A DNA stretch of 64,000 bases. Source: Ulva prolifera (lineage: Eukaryota > Chlorophyta > Ulvophyceae > Ulvales > Ulvaceae). Positions 13,986-31,394 of the stretch are shown here, piece after piece. Every line of letters begins with the position of its first letter. Position 1 is the first letter of the stretch. Under the pieces are notes generated by a model. That model was not told the DNA's origin, ran no database searches, and saw only the letters and a program-made list of their open reading frames with translations. The stretch lies in contig CM041200.1 in NCBI GenBank assembly GCA_023078555.1, positions 5,298,936-5,362,935 on the forward strand, in the 5' to 3' direction. The translations under genes and the position numbers were made by a program.

Positions 13986-15840
13986 CTAGTCATTTACAAA
14001 CACAATGGACGGCAAGCCATCTACTTCAACTGGCTCCACATCTGTCACCAGCTGATCTCCAACATTCTTCAACGACGAGTGTAGAGCTAGGTCACGCCAC
14101 GCAGCGCAGGCGGTGGGACCAAATTCATTTCCCCAAACAAACACCTTCTGCAGCACTTTGCACTGCATGATCGCCTTAGCGAGGATGTCCATGCCAGCAT
14201 CAGACGCACCACAGCTCTGGAGGTCAAGCTCCTGCAGGGTAGTGTTGTGTGGCAGGGACTCGACGATCGCCTGCAAAGGGACAGGCTTGCCGCAACAGGT
14301 TCACCCCAGCCGGCTTGGATAGACAAACTCATTCGCGATGCCTCGTATCACCGAGTCACACAAAAATGGTCATGCATCAGCAGATCAATTATAGTTGGCG
14401 CCTTCCATGTAGACTCCATGGTCAGCCCAGGACGCACAAGGATGCATTCATCTGAGATCCGATTGTTGGCGAGATGCAGTACTTGAACGCTTTTGTTCTC
14501 TTGCAGGAGACGGGCCAGGTGTATGGCTGCCATCCCCGATAATTTGTTTGCCCGTAGGTCAAGAACTTCCAACGTGTGGTTCTTTATCAGCCCATAACCA
14601 ACAAGGACCTAAAAATGTTTGAAGTTGATGTGTGGGAACAGCAAGAAGCGAACACTTCCCATGTGCTGTCCATACCTCGAGGTCACAGTCACGGAGGCCG
14701 ATCTTAGAAAGGTATAGCTGCTTTAGATTAGTGTTCAAAGACAACATCTTTGCCAAGCCCAGTGTTGTGTGGTCTTGTGGCGGGCTCATGATGTGGCAGC
14801 CTTCTAGGATCAAGGTCTCCAAGGCTGGGCTTGGCACCTCTGAGAGAGCAGATGCCAGGTGCAGCACACCACTTAAGCCAATGTCGCAGTTACCGACATC
14901 AAGCATTTTCAAGTCTTTGTTGGTCCGCAACATAGATGCAAATGCTTCTGCACCCTGAGCACACGCCCATGCATTGCCTGTCCAGCTGACTCTCAGAACA
15001 GTATTTTACGAGGAATCCACAGTCATCAGATGCGCATAATTTGCTGTTATGCGACGTACCATGTCACCAATGGGGTTGTTGGCCATGTTCAGCAATTTTA
15101 AACTGCTCTTTCTGGCAGCAAGGCTTGCTGCAATCGATTCGGCGCCCCTTGCAGTAATAGCGTTGCCCTCTAGAAGCAAAAAGTTGAGAGTGGCATTACG
15201 ATTGAGCAACCTTGCAACACAATCTGCACCAACATCACCAAAGGTGGCAGCATTAGCATCCTGCAGATGCCTTCCTACCGTGCAGTCATTATGACTCAGA
15301 TCTAACAAGTCAACGTTTGTGTCTCGTGCCAAGGCCTCGCATAACGCGACTAGCTGCAGAGCTGTAATCCTGGTTGAGAACAGCTCGGGGCTGTTGCCGT
15401 TTGCCCGTATCGCTTTCACGCTGCATAAAACGAAAGCATGTATGTCCATCGTTCATACGGCTCCCCGCTCGTTCGAGCAACGTGAATATGATGAACGAGT
15501 CATACTCATTGCCTCCTTTCTGTAGGACAGTGTAGACCGTAGTGATCGGTTCACAGCACAGCTCGTCACATTGTTGTCTGTAAGCGTCGAGGAGGTCCAT
15601 AATTATGTGGCGAATGAACTGATTGTCAGCTTTGATACCTGCCAGCAAGTATCTGTTGCGCACAGGAGTGACCACACATGGAGAACACACCGACAGGTCC
15701 AACAGCGCCTTTGCCCGGTCAAGGCGTAGTTCGAGAAGACTGCTCATCCTTCTTTCTGCCTTGGAGACATCACACTCGACGGAGTGCCTGATGCTGCACG
15801 CGCTCAGGACGTATGCTAACTCGTCCACATGCATAGCCAT
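13986..15840 (-). CDS. LRRC34-like leucine-rich repeat protein
   Basis: Several exons carry ribonuclease-inhibitor-type LRRs. The N-terminal helical region starts at 15840 (MAMHVDELAYVLSAC). The next exon has LDLSHNDCTVG and LNFLLLEGNAITARGAESIA. Then come LKMLDVGNCDIGLSGVLHLA, VLDLRANKLSGMAAIHLARL and LQELDLQSCGASDAGMDIL. The end, VFVWGNEFGPTACAAW followed by a short tail with VEPVEVDGLPSIVF, matches the LRRC34 C-terminal pattern (xWGNKFxxxACxAF, then VDG). LRRC34 is linked to ciliated or germ cells in animals; its molecular function is unclear. Visible coding blocks are about 15470-15840, 15006-15420, 14590-14933, 14435-14575 and 13986-14275; exact junctions are partly unresolved. The start lies 307 bases from PABP copy 2. 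Confidence 0.65.
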
Positions 15841-16147
15841 GCGACGTCACCACACATGCATGGTAAAGCTCCGGCACTGCGGCCGTCCGAAGCCCTGCAG
15901 GGCGCTGCAGGTGGCTAAAAGCTGGCCAGCATAGGGCCAAAAGTATACGCAAGCAACAGCAACGCAGATATTAGGCTGTGACCTTCACTACAGGCGAGTC
16001 CATGTGCAAACGATTCCATACGTTTACCCATCCCTGCCTCGTCATTCACCAGTCTTACAACTGTGGTCGCCCCTCACACATCTGACATAGGCTCTTTCGA
16101 CTTGTCCGCATTGCTGACTGTTTGTTTCAGCTGAAGTCATACGACAT
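15841..16147. promoter_or_regulatory. Probable bidirectional promoter, LRRC34-like / PABP copy 2
   Basis: Only 307 bases lie between the two start codons, which face away from each other, so the promoters and 5' UTRs of both genes must be here or inside the genes. No named motif is identified with confidence. Function inferred from position only. Confidence 0.45.
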
Positions 16148-22322
<6,175 letters not shown>

Positions 22323-23498
22323 GTTATGTTTTGTGGCAGTTTTCATGGTTGATGATGGGGTGTGTGTTTTGAATTGGAGCAATGCTCAATTTGCATAATA
22401 GGGTGTCAGGGTCAGAAACTTGAGTCAATTCCTGCGTCGTGGATCCGGTGCGGTGAAGAGCGGGTCGGTTGTTACAGAGTATGTCCAAAAGAACAGTGTG
22501 CTGCCTGGTCAAATGTCTTTGCAGCACGTGACATTGTGGCACCCATACTGCATTGTGTATCACACTGCAGTGTATGTGATATCCGTTAAGGCAGTGGGCG
22601 CTTGGATTCTTGTGAGTTACATGGCAGGCACCGTCATAGCTGACATGCGAGCCACAAAGACACAGGCTTGAGATGCCATTGGTGGCAGTATGCAACCTGC
22701 GTAGGGTGGCACGGCTTGCTGATGGCCAGCATATCAAGCAGATGCAGCTTGAGTACTGTTCATGTCATGTTCGCATCGGAGTCTCAGGCAACTTGAGCAG
22801 CCTGCTGTCACGAAGGTCTGCAGGATCACCTGCCACAGCATCTCCAGCCCTCAAAGGCATGCAGTGAGCAGATGCTGCAACACTCCTGGTGCTGGGTCAC
22901 TGCTGCTGGACCCCACCACACCAAACCTTGCATGTGGTCGTGACACGGACAGGTTCAGATTTGGCAAACTTGCTGTATATGATACAGATCAGGCTCCAAA
23001 GAAGAATTTGACAGACTGATGGGCAAGCATTGTCTAAACTATCTCGACATAGGTCGTCGCGTTCGGCTCTCAGGCCTACATGTTCCAATCCGAGCCGGGG
23101 CTCAACCAATGTTCGGCCCAGTCCTCGACCAGGATGAAAATGCGCACACCACCCTCGCTCTAGTAAACTCAATTGCCAGTCCTAGTCACTGCTATCCCCG
23201 ACATTGTATACCCAACAGTGCATCGGCGTCTTATGTCGTATACCAATGACATCACAGAGACAGTCAGATTAACACCACTCCATTGCACAGCACCACCTCG
23301 ACAGGGATGACACGCCTGTTCTCCACGGCTTCCAACCCGCTACTAGGCGAGACTATTCGTGATTGACACAAGCCGCTGGCTGAGACAGGACTACCCCACT
23401 TCCACACGGACCTGGTCGTCACCTACACCCCCCCCCCCCCGAGCTGCCCTTTTGTATACATTCATCAACTCACGCCCGAGAGCTGCGCTGCGCATCAC
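22323..23498. other. Intergenic, PABP copy 3 / alpha-dioxygenase 3' ends
   Basis: Convergent 3' ends. A run of 13 C (23428-23440) is present. Short open frames on both strands have no recognisable content. Confidence 0.4.
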
Positions 23499-26400
23499 TC
23501 ATGCGCCAGCGTCCAGCGGCATGTCCTCGTACGGCGTGAACGCGGATTGCTTCGGGGGCAGATCCTTCGCCACCTCCGGCATGTGCCGCATCAGCAGATC
23601 CCGCAGGCCCTTCGTCTCTGTGACCCAGCGGAAGCCAGTCTTGCCGTACACCCTCTCATTGAAGTGCTCAGTGAGGAAGCGGTCCGACTCGAGGCGGCGT
23701 GAGGCCATGAGGAGGAACACGAGGAACGACGTCGGCGAGATCGCGAAGCCAGGGATCTTGTGTTCGGCGAGGTTTCCGACGAGCAGGTCACACGCCTCAA
23801 CGTCGACGCCATACACGTCCTCCAGTGCCGCCATCGCTGCCACGTCGCCCCCGGTGAGGTCTTTCCACGTCTTGTATGGGGTGAGATTGAACCTGCGGCA
23901 GCTTGGCATCTTCATCTTCATGGGGGTGGCTGCGCAGCAGCCGAGCACGGCAATGGCTGTTCACCATGTCCGCACCACGTGTGCGTGTCATGCAGATGCA
24001 GGTACTTGGATGCAGCGGAGGGATTGCTGAAGCCTTCGCATGGAGTGGTATATCTTGCGGCGGTGCTTATCGATGTTGGAGCGTGTTTCCATGGCATAGC
24101 GGCTGTGCCTGTTGCCCTGGACAGGGTTGCAGGGGTGTGATGATTGAGCCGGAGTGGGCAGGCTGGGAGGAGAGGCATGCTCCAAGTACGAGAACAGCGT
24201 AGTGCAAACGGCATCTATCGTGCAAGCTCGTACGACTGCAGAACAGACTTGGTAAACTGCTCGCGCACGCGGTAGACAGCTCACACGGTAGACAGCTCAC
24301 ATTTCCTATACAGCACACTGCAGCCCGACCCGAAGCAAAATTTTAAAAATAAGTAAATAAATAATTTTTAGGTATAGCTACAGCCCCAGAGATGTCGCGC
24401 GGCTCGGCCGGGGAGGGGGGAAGGGCACCTGCGGCGGAAGTCGTTGAAGCGCGGCACGCCACGTTCGCGGTCACGGAAGATGTCAATCGCCGCGAGGTCG
24501 ATCGGGCCGGCCTCCTTGCGGACAGCGCCGGCCTCGTCAGTGACGGGCACCGTGCGCATTGACGCTGGGTAGTTCCACAGCTGCAGCCCGCCGCACGGGT
24601 AGCGCAGCATGGCCTGCCAATACTTGAAGGTGCCGTCCTGCTGCAGTGCCGCCGCCCCTGTAGGCACAGCCCCCGGACTCGGCACACACAGTAATACATC
24701 ACCACGGTGGCTGTGGTGTTGTAGCCACGGAGCCCACAGCAAGAGTCAACTATTTGCCTGAAGCTATACCATCAACGTGGATGAGAACGATATGAGCATC
24801 AGAAAACGGTGGCCCACAGTCTCAGCGGCCGGGCGATGAAAAGATAGCGGACAAGGCTATGGTTGCGGTTGTCCTGGATGGCATAGCCAGGTACACGATG
24901 GTGCGAGATGGGACTCTCTATCCAGGGGCAGATGAGCAGTGATGTGGCGCAGCTGCCGCCTGCAGACCACGTTGGTGTCTAGAGCCGCGTCGATTGTCGC
25001 TGCAGAGACCCCCAGCACTGCAGCACGCGACACAAACACCCGCCCTTGGTGCAACTTTTTCCGTATCACCCAGCACCATCGCTGCTGGTCAGTGTGCTGC
25101 CGTCGTGGTAGTCTTATGGGAGGGCACACCAGCGCACGATACCGGCCACAGCTGCTATTCTGCGCCTGTGACTCTGAAGCTATACCGATATGCCACTGCG
25201 GCAGCACACGTTCAGCGCTCGCGCCACCTAGAGACTAAAGCAAGCAGGCAATCGGTATACTGCAGCAGGAGGACAGCAGGAAGCTTGCGAGGCATGGTGA
25301 CGCGTCACCGTGTTTCATGCAGTGGCAGAGAGACCCGGCTGCAGCACGCACCCTGGGTGCCCAGCAGCTCAGAGGTCGGCTTGTTCCCCAGCCCCTCCAG
25401 CGGGATTGTATCTGGCAGCAGCGGGTGCAGCCGGTACACGGACGTGAACTCCTCCGTCAGCGAGAACCTGACGCCGTGATTCTCTGCGTGCTTCGCGCCG
25501 ACGAGGCCGAGCGCCTTCGGCCCGAGCCCGAAGAACCCTGTCCAGTTCACGTTCATCGCGGTCTTCAGCATCGGTGTCTTGAGTAGCTCCACTGTCCAGT
25601 CGATGGTGTGAATCTTCGCGACAATCGCCGCGACAGCGAGCCGCGCCTTCCTGAACAAGCCCTCATCGTCCAGCTCCGGCTCCGCAGCCGCGATCGCATC
25701 GGCGATCATGTTGTGCTCACGCGCAAACAAGTCCTGTAGCAGCGTGACACCAGCCCAGGTGTTCCTCTGGTCCCCGACCGGAACAGTCCCGTCGCCGTCG
25801 ATCGGGAGCATCCCGACATCGACGCGGAGCTTCCCACCGGACATTGTGCGCGCCTTTGCGACGGCATCCGCGTTTTGACCGTACACGAACGACGCATCCC
25901 ACCAGGCGGTGCGGGGGTTAAGGTATGCAGTGGCGCCGCTCCCGGCCGGAGCAGCGTTCCGCGTCGGCTCGACGGCAAATTCGTGCAGAGGGCAGCCATG
26001 CTTCGCGCCGTCTGGGAAGTTCACAGTGCCAGAGTGATCAAGCTCGTGGTCCTGCCAGTCATGGATCATCGCTTGGATCCACGCGGCCGCCATGATGTTC
26101 AGCTGCAGGCCGGCGGGGCGGAATCCAGACGCGTACGGGGTGTGCGGCCCGGCACGGCGCGCGAGCAGCTTCTGCGCCACGAGCTGCGGCTCAGGGTACG
26201 CCATCGTCTCGCGCGACGCCTCGGCGATCTCCGGAAGGTTCCGCCCGATCGTCGCGCCGGTGGTCCCGGCATATGCGTCGGCGCCGTCGTTGCCGTAGCC
26301 GTTTGCGGTGCGGTACAGCGGCCGCTCGGAGTCGGGGAGCGTGGCGGGGGGGTCGGTCGGGGTGGTGCCCGGGGGCTGCGGGACGTCGAGAAGGTTGAGC

Positions 26401-26567
26401 CGCATCATACGGCGGCGCAGGTAAAGATAGATGAAAGGCAGCACAGTCCACTGCGGGAGCTTGTACCATGGCAGTACACGGTCTGAGGTGTTGAGCAACA
26501 CAAGGATAACCTTCTGGATCGCGTTGGGCTTGTTCGGGACGAGCGGGCCTTGTGAAGTGTCTGCCAT
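23499..26567 (-). CDS. Fatty acid alpha-dioxygenase (heme peroxidase family)
   Basis: Alpha-DOX adds O2 to the alpha carbon of fatty acids, giving 2-hydroperoxides and then shortened aldehydes. Three exons, 25352-26567, 24429-24657 and 23499-23892, join in phases 1 and 2 and give 612 residues, near the roughly 640 of plant enzymes. Visible hallmarks are AAWIQAMIHDWQDHE (distal His in HDW), AKIHTIDWTVELLKTPML, EEFTSVYRLHPLLPD (catalytic Tyr and proximal heme His as Y-R-x-H), IDLAAIDIFRDRERGVPRFN and FAISPTSFLVFLLMASRRLE. Residue roles are taken from rice and Arabidopsis alpha-DOX. Coding sequence is clearly more GC-rich than the flanks. Intron 2 holds a 17-base tandem repeat near 24270-24300. 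No signal peptide is evident; a hydrophobic stretch near residues 35-55 may touch membranes. Confidence 0.9.
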
Positions 26568-27420
26568 TGGAGAGTCGGAGCGCGTGTCTGCAGCAGCCTG
26601 AGGGCGTCAGACAGGAATCGTCGAGAATCTTTGAGGCACGGGTGCTGGGTGGTGGCTCGCGCTGCCTAAAACTGGGGGGATAGCGCGGCGGCATGTGTCA
26701 CTGGCATGGAAGCTGCGGACGATTTTGTGGTGCAGCAGCGGCCCGTGCTGGTCCCACAGGGGGGATGGAGGGGGTGATGTGATACGACTGTGTGCTCAGG
26801 AGTGTGCATGAGTCATGCTATGTGTGGATGGGCTTGATGGAGCAAGTTTAAGCGCCGTGAATGTGTGCAGGCTCTACCACTCTCAAGCTCAAGTAAGCTT
26901 TCGGACGAACATTCAACCCTCAGCCGCACACTGAAAGTAGTATATATGGGGCTGCATAGGATGTGGGGTGGAGCAGTGCAGGGAGGAGGAGGGGGGGGGG
27001 GGGGGGCATACATGCTATGGCTGCGGAAACGCCGCGGCCAGGCATACATAGCTAGAGCGTGGGGTGGGCCCCTCCGACCGATGTGCAGCACCATGGTGTT
27101 CGTGTTTTTAAGCTGGTAGGTCGCTGTGGCAGATCTATCGGCCTGTAACCATGGGACAGTGCACATCTATGTCTGCTCGGCTCCCACATTCCACTACTAG
27201 TAGTGGTAGTAATGATGTGCACAGCTGCATGGGGCCCCATGCTTCTGTTCGGATTGGCCGGGTCCGGTGTTCATCGGTAGTAGTGCCACAGTGTAGCTCA
27301 CACCGGCAGACAGAAGCATTACAGTGTGTACGTGGGCTGCATGGGGAACATCAGGATCCAGATATGAATGTCCTCCAGGTATGTAGAGCAGCTCACTCTT
27401 TTGCATGCGACATGGATGAG
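26568..27420. other. Alpha-dioxygenase 5' flank with G16 tract
   Basis: Promoter side of the alpha-dioxygenase gene. Contains a purine-rich stretch ending in 16 consecutive G (26991-27006). No gene recognised. Confidence 0.4.
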
Positions 27421-27682
27421 GGTACTGCAGTACAGGATGATTAAAAGCTACCCCCTCCGTTTCAGGAGGTCGTGGGTTCGATTCTGCGTGCGCTTTGGGG
27501 AATCGAAACGGCCGTTCGTGACCACCTCGCTTAGCACAGGAGGAGGCCCTGTGAGTTGCGTACGGTCGTCTGAGGGGGGTTTCCAGGTGGTTTACCCCTT
27601 CGGCATGTGTGGTCCCGTTAACTCGGAGTTGTCAATGTCCAATAGGATACGGCTCAGTGAATTTAGATTTACTTTACTTTAC
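27421..27682 (+). repeat. SINE-like element with Pol III B-box and conserved 3' tail
   Basis: A GGTTCGATTC sequence at 27475-27484 equals the tRNA B-box. It is followed by about 115 bases of unique body and then an 82-base block (27601-27682) ending in a TTTAC repeat. That block occurs again inverted at 29758-29839 (77 of 82 identical) and its last 32 bases recur at 33014-33045. Head, body and simple tail match the plan of a tRNA-derived SINE. A convincing A-box and target-site duplications were not found, so the 5' limit is arbitrary. Confidence 0.5.
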
Positions 27683-29565
27683 AGGCTCAATCATAATGCA
27701 TGGCGTTCAAGGCTTGATTTTTCACTTTGCATGGGCAAGGTTTGCACTTTGATGCAGGGGATGAGGTCCCGATGTTGCCGGACTAAGGGGTGCATGCCAG
27801 TGTTCGAAATTTCATCTGCCCGGCATTATGAATTGTCGGAGGGCTAGCCGACAGATGTTGACAAAGACTTATGTATGTGTCGGACGTAGCCGACGAAACC
27901 CTGGTTCCTGTTTGTGTGTCGTCGGTGTTCACGGATTTTTAGCTTTCGGCGGGTCTCCAAGTAAGCACCTTTCCAGCGCCACCAGAGAATATGGAAAGTA
28001 AATTGCAATGAAGCCGTTTCGCACGTTGGTCGTGCCCCGACCGCGAAGTTGTAGCGAGCTCGACAGGCTGAAGACGTCGGGATCCATGCTGACGCACACA
28101 CACGCAAACGCAGCCTTACTAAGATTACAAGCATTAGGCGCCAGTCGTGTGCAAATTATTACTTTTGTGTCGCTTCCTAGCCGCTCAGAGCCTCGACTTC
28201 ACTTGATTATTTGGCGGTGGCTAGCCGCTCCGGCAAGTCAAAATCGGACCAATTAGCCGACCAAATTTTGGACAACTTATTTTTGGCCTTGAAACGACAA
28301 CTTCCCCAAAATTCGAACACTGGTGCATGCCATCAGTGATGTTGGGGGAATTTTGGAGGTCCACTGAAAACCACTTCTGGCCGCGATCAGCGAAACCTGT
28401 TACACTTGGCGTTAATATGCTATAAAACTTCCACTTCAGCTAGTCATTATAAGCTGCTGGGATCGGTAACTGGCAAGGCGCTGCCCGGGACTCGGCTGCA
28501 GCCTGGTGAGCGATACTGGAGTAAGCATGCATGTTGCAGTTGGCGAACATCCCGAATATGTTATCAACTCGAGACGAGGCACTAGTGTTGAAAGCCCAGA
28601 AACCAAGCCGATCGTGAAGCACATACGCATTTCATCACGAACAACGCGATGGCTGCATTATCAAACAATGCACACAAGATTGAAGTATTTCCTTGAAGAT
28701 ACCTTGAGAGGAACTTGTGCTCGTTTATCTGGACCTTTTCAATCTTGTGTATCAACATGACTGGCCAATGGAACGTCAACGAAGCTGCCGACGTCGACGT
28801 CTGATCATGAACACGATCCCGGCATGTGCTACAGAAGCCTCCTAGAGTCAACTGAATGACAACAAAAGCAGCGACACAAGAATCTCTCGCCAGCTGCATT
28901 CGGATCCGGATTGTCATTCGCACTGTGGGACCGATCAACGGTTCCGAAGGTTCCGGCATCTTTTTGACGGGTATGGGTGACAGTGCATGCGCGAGCGCTA
29001 CAGCTCCAAGCCCTGCCCGACGGGCAAAGGCCCAACTCCACCGTCGGGTCCAAACCATGCCACTTAATCCACTAATGAAAAGGCGCGCATGCGTCGAGCA
29101 GCGGCAGGTTACGCACCAGGCAACTTCCCAATGTTAATATCGTAACGATCGTTACGTGCCGGGACCAGGACTTTGCGACTTCGCGATCGCCAACGTTGCA
29201 CTAGCGAGACTCTGCAGAGGGCTGTGGTTATTAGCTGTAGCCTGTTGAGCCGTGGATACGATCGTCGGGGCTCGGAGATAAACCTGGGCCACTGAAGGCA
29301 GCGCTGTGTCCGGCAAAACCTACAGACATGAAGCCTTATAAAGGACCTGGATACCGACCGGTATTCAAACCCTTGTGGATGCATATGCGTATGCAGCATT
29401 TTAACAATCACACAGACGCTGTGTGGTCCTTTTCGAGTGCGAACGCTCAATCCCAAGAGACAGGCTGGACATATGCATGTCGACGCGGTGATCTTACCCA
29501 CATAGCGCGGGAGAGATGTGTAAGTAAGCTCACAGTGCGCGCAGATTGAGCTCAGCTAATCATGA

Positions 29566-29629
29566 GCGATGTCATGAGAGATGTCGCGCGCGAGGTCGGG
29601 GCGCAGCGCGATGTCATGAGAGATGTCGC
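29566..29629 (+). repeat. 22-base direct repeat, two copies
   Basis: GCGATGTCATGAGAGATGTCGC occurs at 29566-29587 and again at 29608-29629, separated by a GC-rich 20-base spacer. Short tandem structure in non-coding DNA; no function assigned. Confidence 0.7.
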
Positions 29630-29757
29630 ATGTTGGCAAAAGCGATTGGGCTGCCTCAACTTGAGCTCACTGTAACAGGTCTGTGTCAAGCGCAAGTGCA
29701 GCTCGGACGTATCCATCGTATATGCGTGTACATATATATCATGCTGACCAGTGCGTT

Positions 29758-29839
29758 GTAAAGTAAAGTAAATCTGAATTTACTGAGCCATATCCTATTG
29801 GACATTGACAACTCCGAATTAACGGGACCACATATGCCG
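29758..29839 (-). repeat. Inverted second copy of the SINE-like 3' end
   Basis: Reverse complement matches 27601-27682 at 77 of 82 positions, and all five differences are transitions. Similarity stops abruptly beyond the copy, so it looks 5'-truncated, as expected for retroposed copies. Confidence 0.75.
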
Positions 29840-30472
29840 CGTTGTAGTGAAGTTTCAGTATACTGACATTCAGTACATCAAGCTAAAGTTTGAGCATGTG
29901 GACACATTGCTACTGTATGACAGCAGTGTGTTACAAGGACAAAGGCAGCAAGGCGGGCAGCACCGCGAGAGAAGCAAGCAGACGAAGCAAACACCCAGAC
30001 ACCCACACACGCACGCACGCAACACCCACCATGCCCAGAAAACCCAACACGCGCGCAGCAAACGACACAGACCCGCAGACCGCCAAGTACACACCCACAC
30101 ACCCACACACGCACGCACAGACCCCACGGCCCACACACAACAACAAAACCCCCAGCGCCGCAACGCCCGCAGCTGCACGACAGGGCCGCGCCCAACACAC
30201 CGCTGCCCGAGGCCACCCATCCCGGCCGCCCGATTGCCGGGGGCCGCCCCAGCCCCAAACCCCAGCCCACCCCCAGAGCCACGCCAGCCCGGCACACCCC
30301 CACGCAGCCCCGCCGGCCCACGCAGGACCGTACCCAGGACGATGCAGCGCCCAAGCCGCCGCCGCAGTCCCTGCACATGCCAACGAAGGCATCCCGCACG
30401 CCCAGCAAACCCGGCCCAGCTGGAGTCAGAGGCCATCGGTGGGTGGCGTCAAGCGGGCGGGGCCCCCAAGGG

Positions 30473-30522
30473 GCATCCCACCGCTCAGGCAGGATGGGCA
30501 TCCCACCGCTCAGGCAGGATGG
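30473..30522 (+). repeat. 25-base perfect tandem duplication
   Basis: GCATCCCACCGCTCAGGCAG followed by GATGG is repeated twice without spacer (30473-30497 and 30498-30522), just downstream of the retroelement-derived frame. Confidence 0.8.
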
Positions 30523-31272
30523 CCTGTAAGCGGCGAGAGGTCATCAGACGGGACTGTGAGCCCCACCAAAACTGCCTCGCCCGCGTGACGTGCCATCAGC
30601 GGAGCTGCGGCGCGCACCTGGCGCGCCACTGCATGACAGAGCGTCGTCGAGAGATCGCGCATTGCGTTCTCCAGGAATCGCCGCCGAGAGGCCGCGCCAG
30701 ATCCTGCAGCCACATCAGCAAGCCTGTTGAGGAATGCAAAGGCGGCCAGGCCAACCCGTCCGTACATCTCATGCGACAGCGGGACCAGCGTGAACGCGCC
30801 TGCGCCGGCCCGGCCGTACTTTTCGCGTTTGCACCGGTCGGCGGCCTCTGCCGAGGCACCGTCTTGGAGCGCCGCGGCGCTGACGTTCGAGGAAGCCAGC
30901 GGGTGGGTGACGCACACGTCGCCGATGACCGGCGCGCCCGGGAAGAACACCAGGATGTCACCCTGCTGTGCGGGTCTGCGGGACCGGGGCACAGCCGTCG
31001 ACGGGGCAGCCGGTGGCTGGACCGACTGCTGTTGCGCTCGCGGCACCGCCTGCACAGCGTGGGGGGCGGTCGCACCAGCGGGGGCGTCGGCGCCGGTCGC
31101 CGTTGTGGCAGCACAGGAGGACGCGAGGACGGCCGCGTACGTGATGATGACGGCAGTGATGATGACAGCAGTGTATACCTCTCGCGCAAGGCCCGGCCAG
31201 GCCCGGGGGAGGCCGAGGGCAGCCGCTGTCTGGCCATGCATGTATGTATGTTGTTCGCGGGCTTTGCCCGGC

Positions 31273-31307
31273 ACAGACAGTGGCACCGTGCGGGTGCCAC
31301 TGTCTGT
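31273..31307. repeat. Perfect 15-bp inverted repeat (hairpin)
   Basis: ACAGACAGTGGCACC (31273-31287), a 5-base loop GTGCG, then the exact reverse complement GGTGCCACTGTCTGT (31293-31307). It lies near the upstream (higher-coordinate) end of the retroelement fragment. Could be a terminal hairpin, an RNA stem or a footprint; role unknown. Confidence 0.8.
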
Positions 31308-31394
31308 CCAGGCCCTCTCACTCTTCGGCAGAAACCAGCACAAATGCATGAACAGGTGGTGACTTGCATCGCGACTGGCGGCAACTGAGCTCAA

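Larger units (their letters stand above)
29850..31394 (-). mobile_element. Decayed retroelement, reverse-transcriptase ORF C-terminus
   Basis: Minus-strand frame 30510-31394 encodes a region typical of the C-terminal end of reverse-transcriptase ORFs in algal retroelements: GDILVFFPGAPVIGDVCVTH, then HPLASSNVSAAAL, KREKYGRAGAGAFTLVPLSH, and FLENAMRDLSTTLCHAVARQV. This is recalled from similar predicted proteins, not searched. The polymerase core itself is absent, so this is a fragment. Downstream (29870-30500) the sequence is extremely GC-rich and repetitive and could be the element's 3' region. Long plus-strand frames over it, rich in His/Pro/Thr/Arg, are compositional shadows. A 25-base tandem duplication lies at 30473-30522. 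Confidence 0.5.

Noticed and set aside
25875-26486. 203-codon plus-strand frame
   Set aside because: Antisense to the alpha-dioxygenase exon, whose protein has clear family motifs.
27430-27505. Functional tRNA gene
   Set aside because: Only the B-box is good; the T stem does not pair, no acceptor stem closes and no convincing A-box is present.
27601-29839. DNA transposon with 82-bp terminal inverted repeats
   Set aside because: A third partial copy of only the tail at 33014, a B-box upstream of one copy and no transposase or interior homology fit a SINE tail better; not fully excluded.
29847-31388. 513-codon open frame on the plus strand, His/Thr/Pro/Arg-rich
   Set aside because: It is antisense to the reverse-transcriptase-like frame and its composition is forced by GC-rich simple sequence; no domain.
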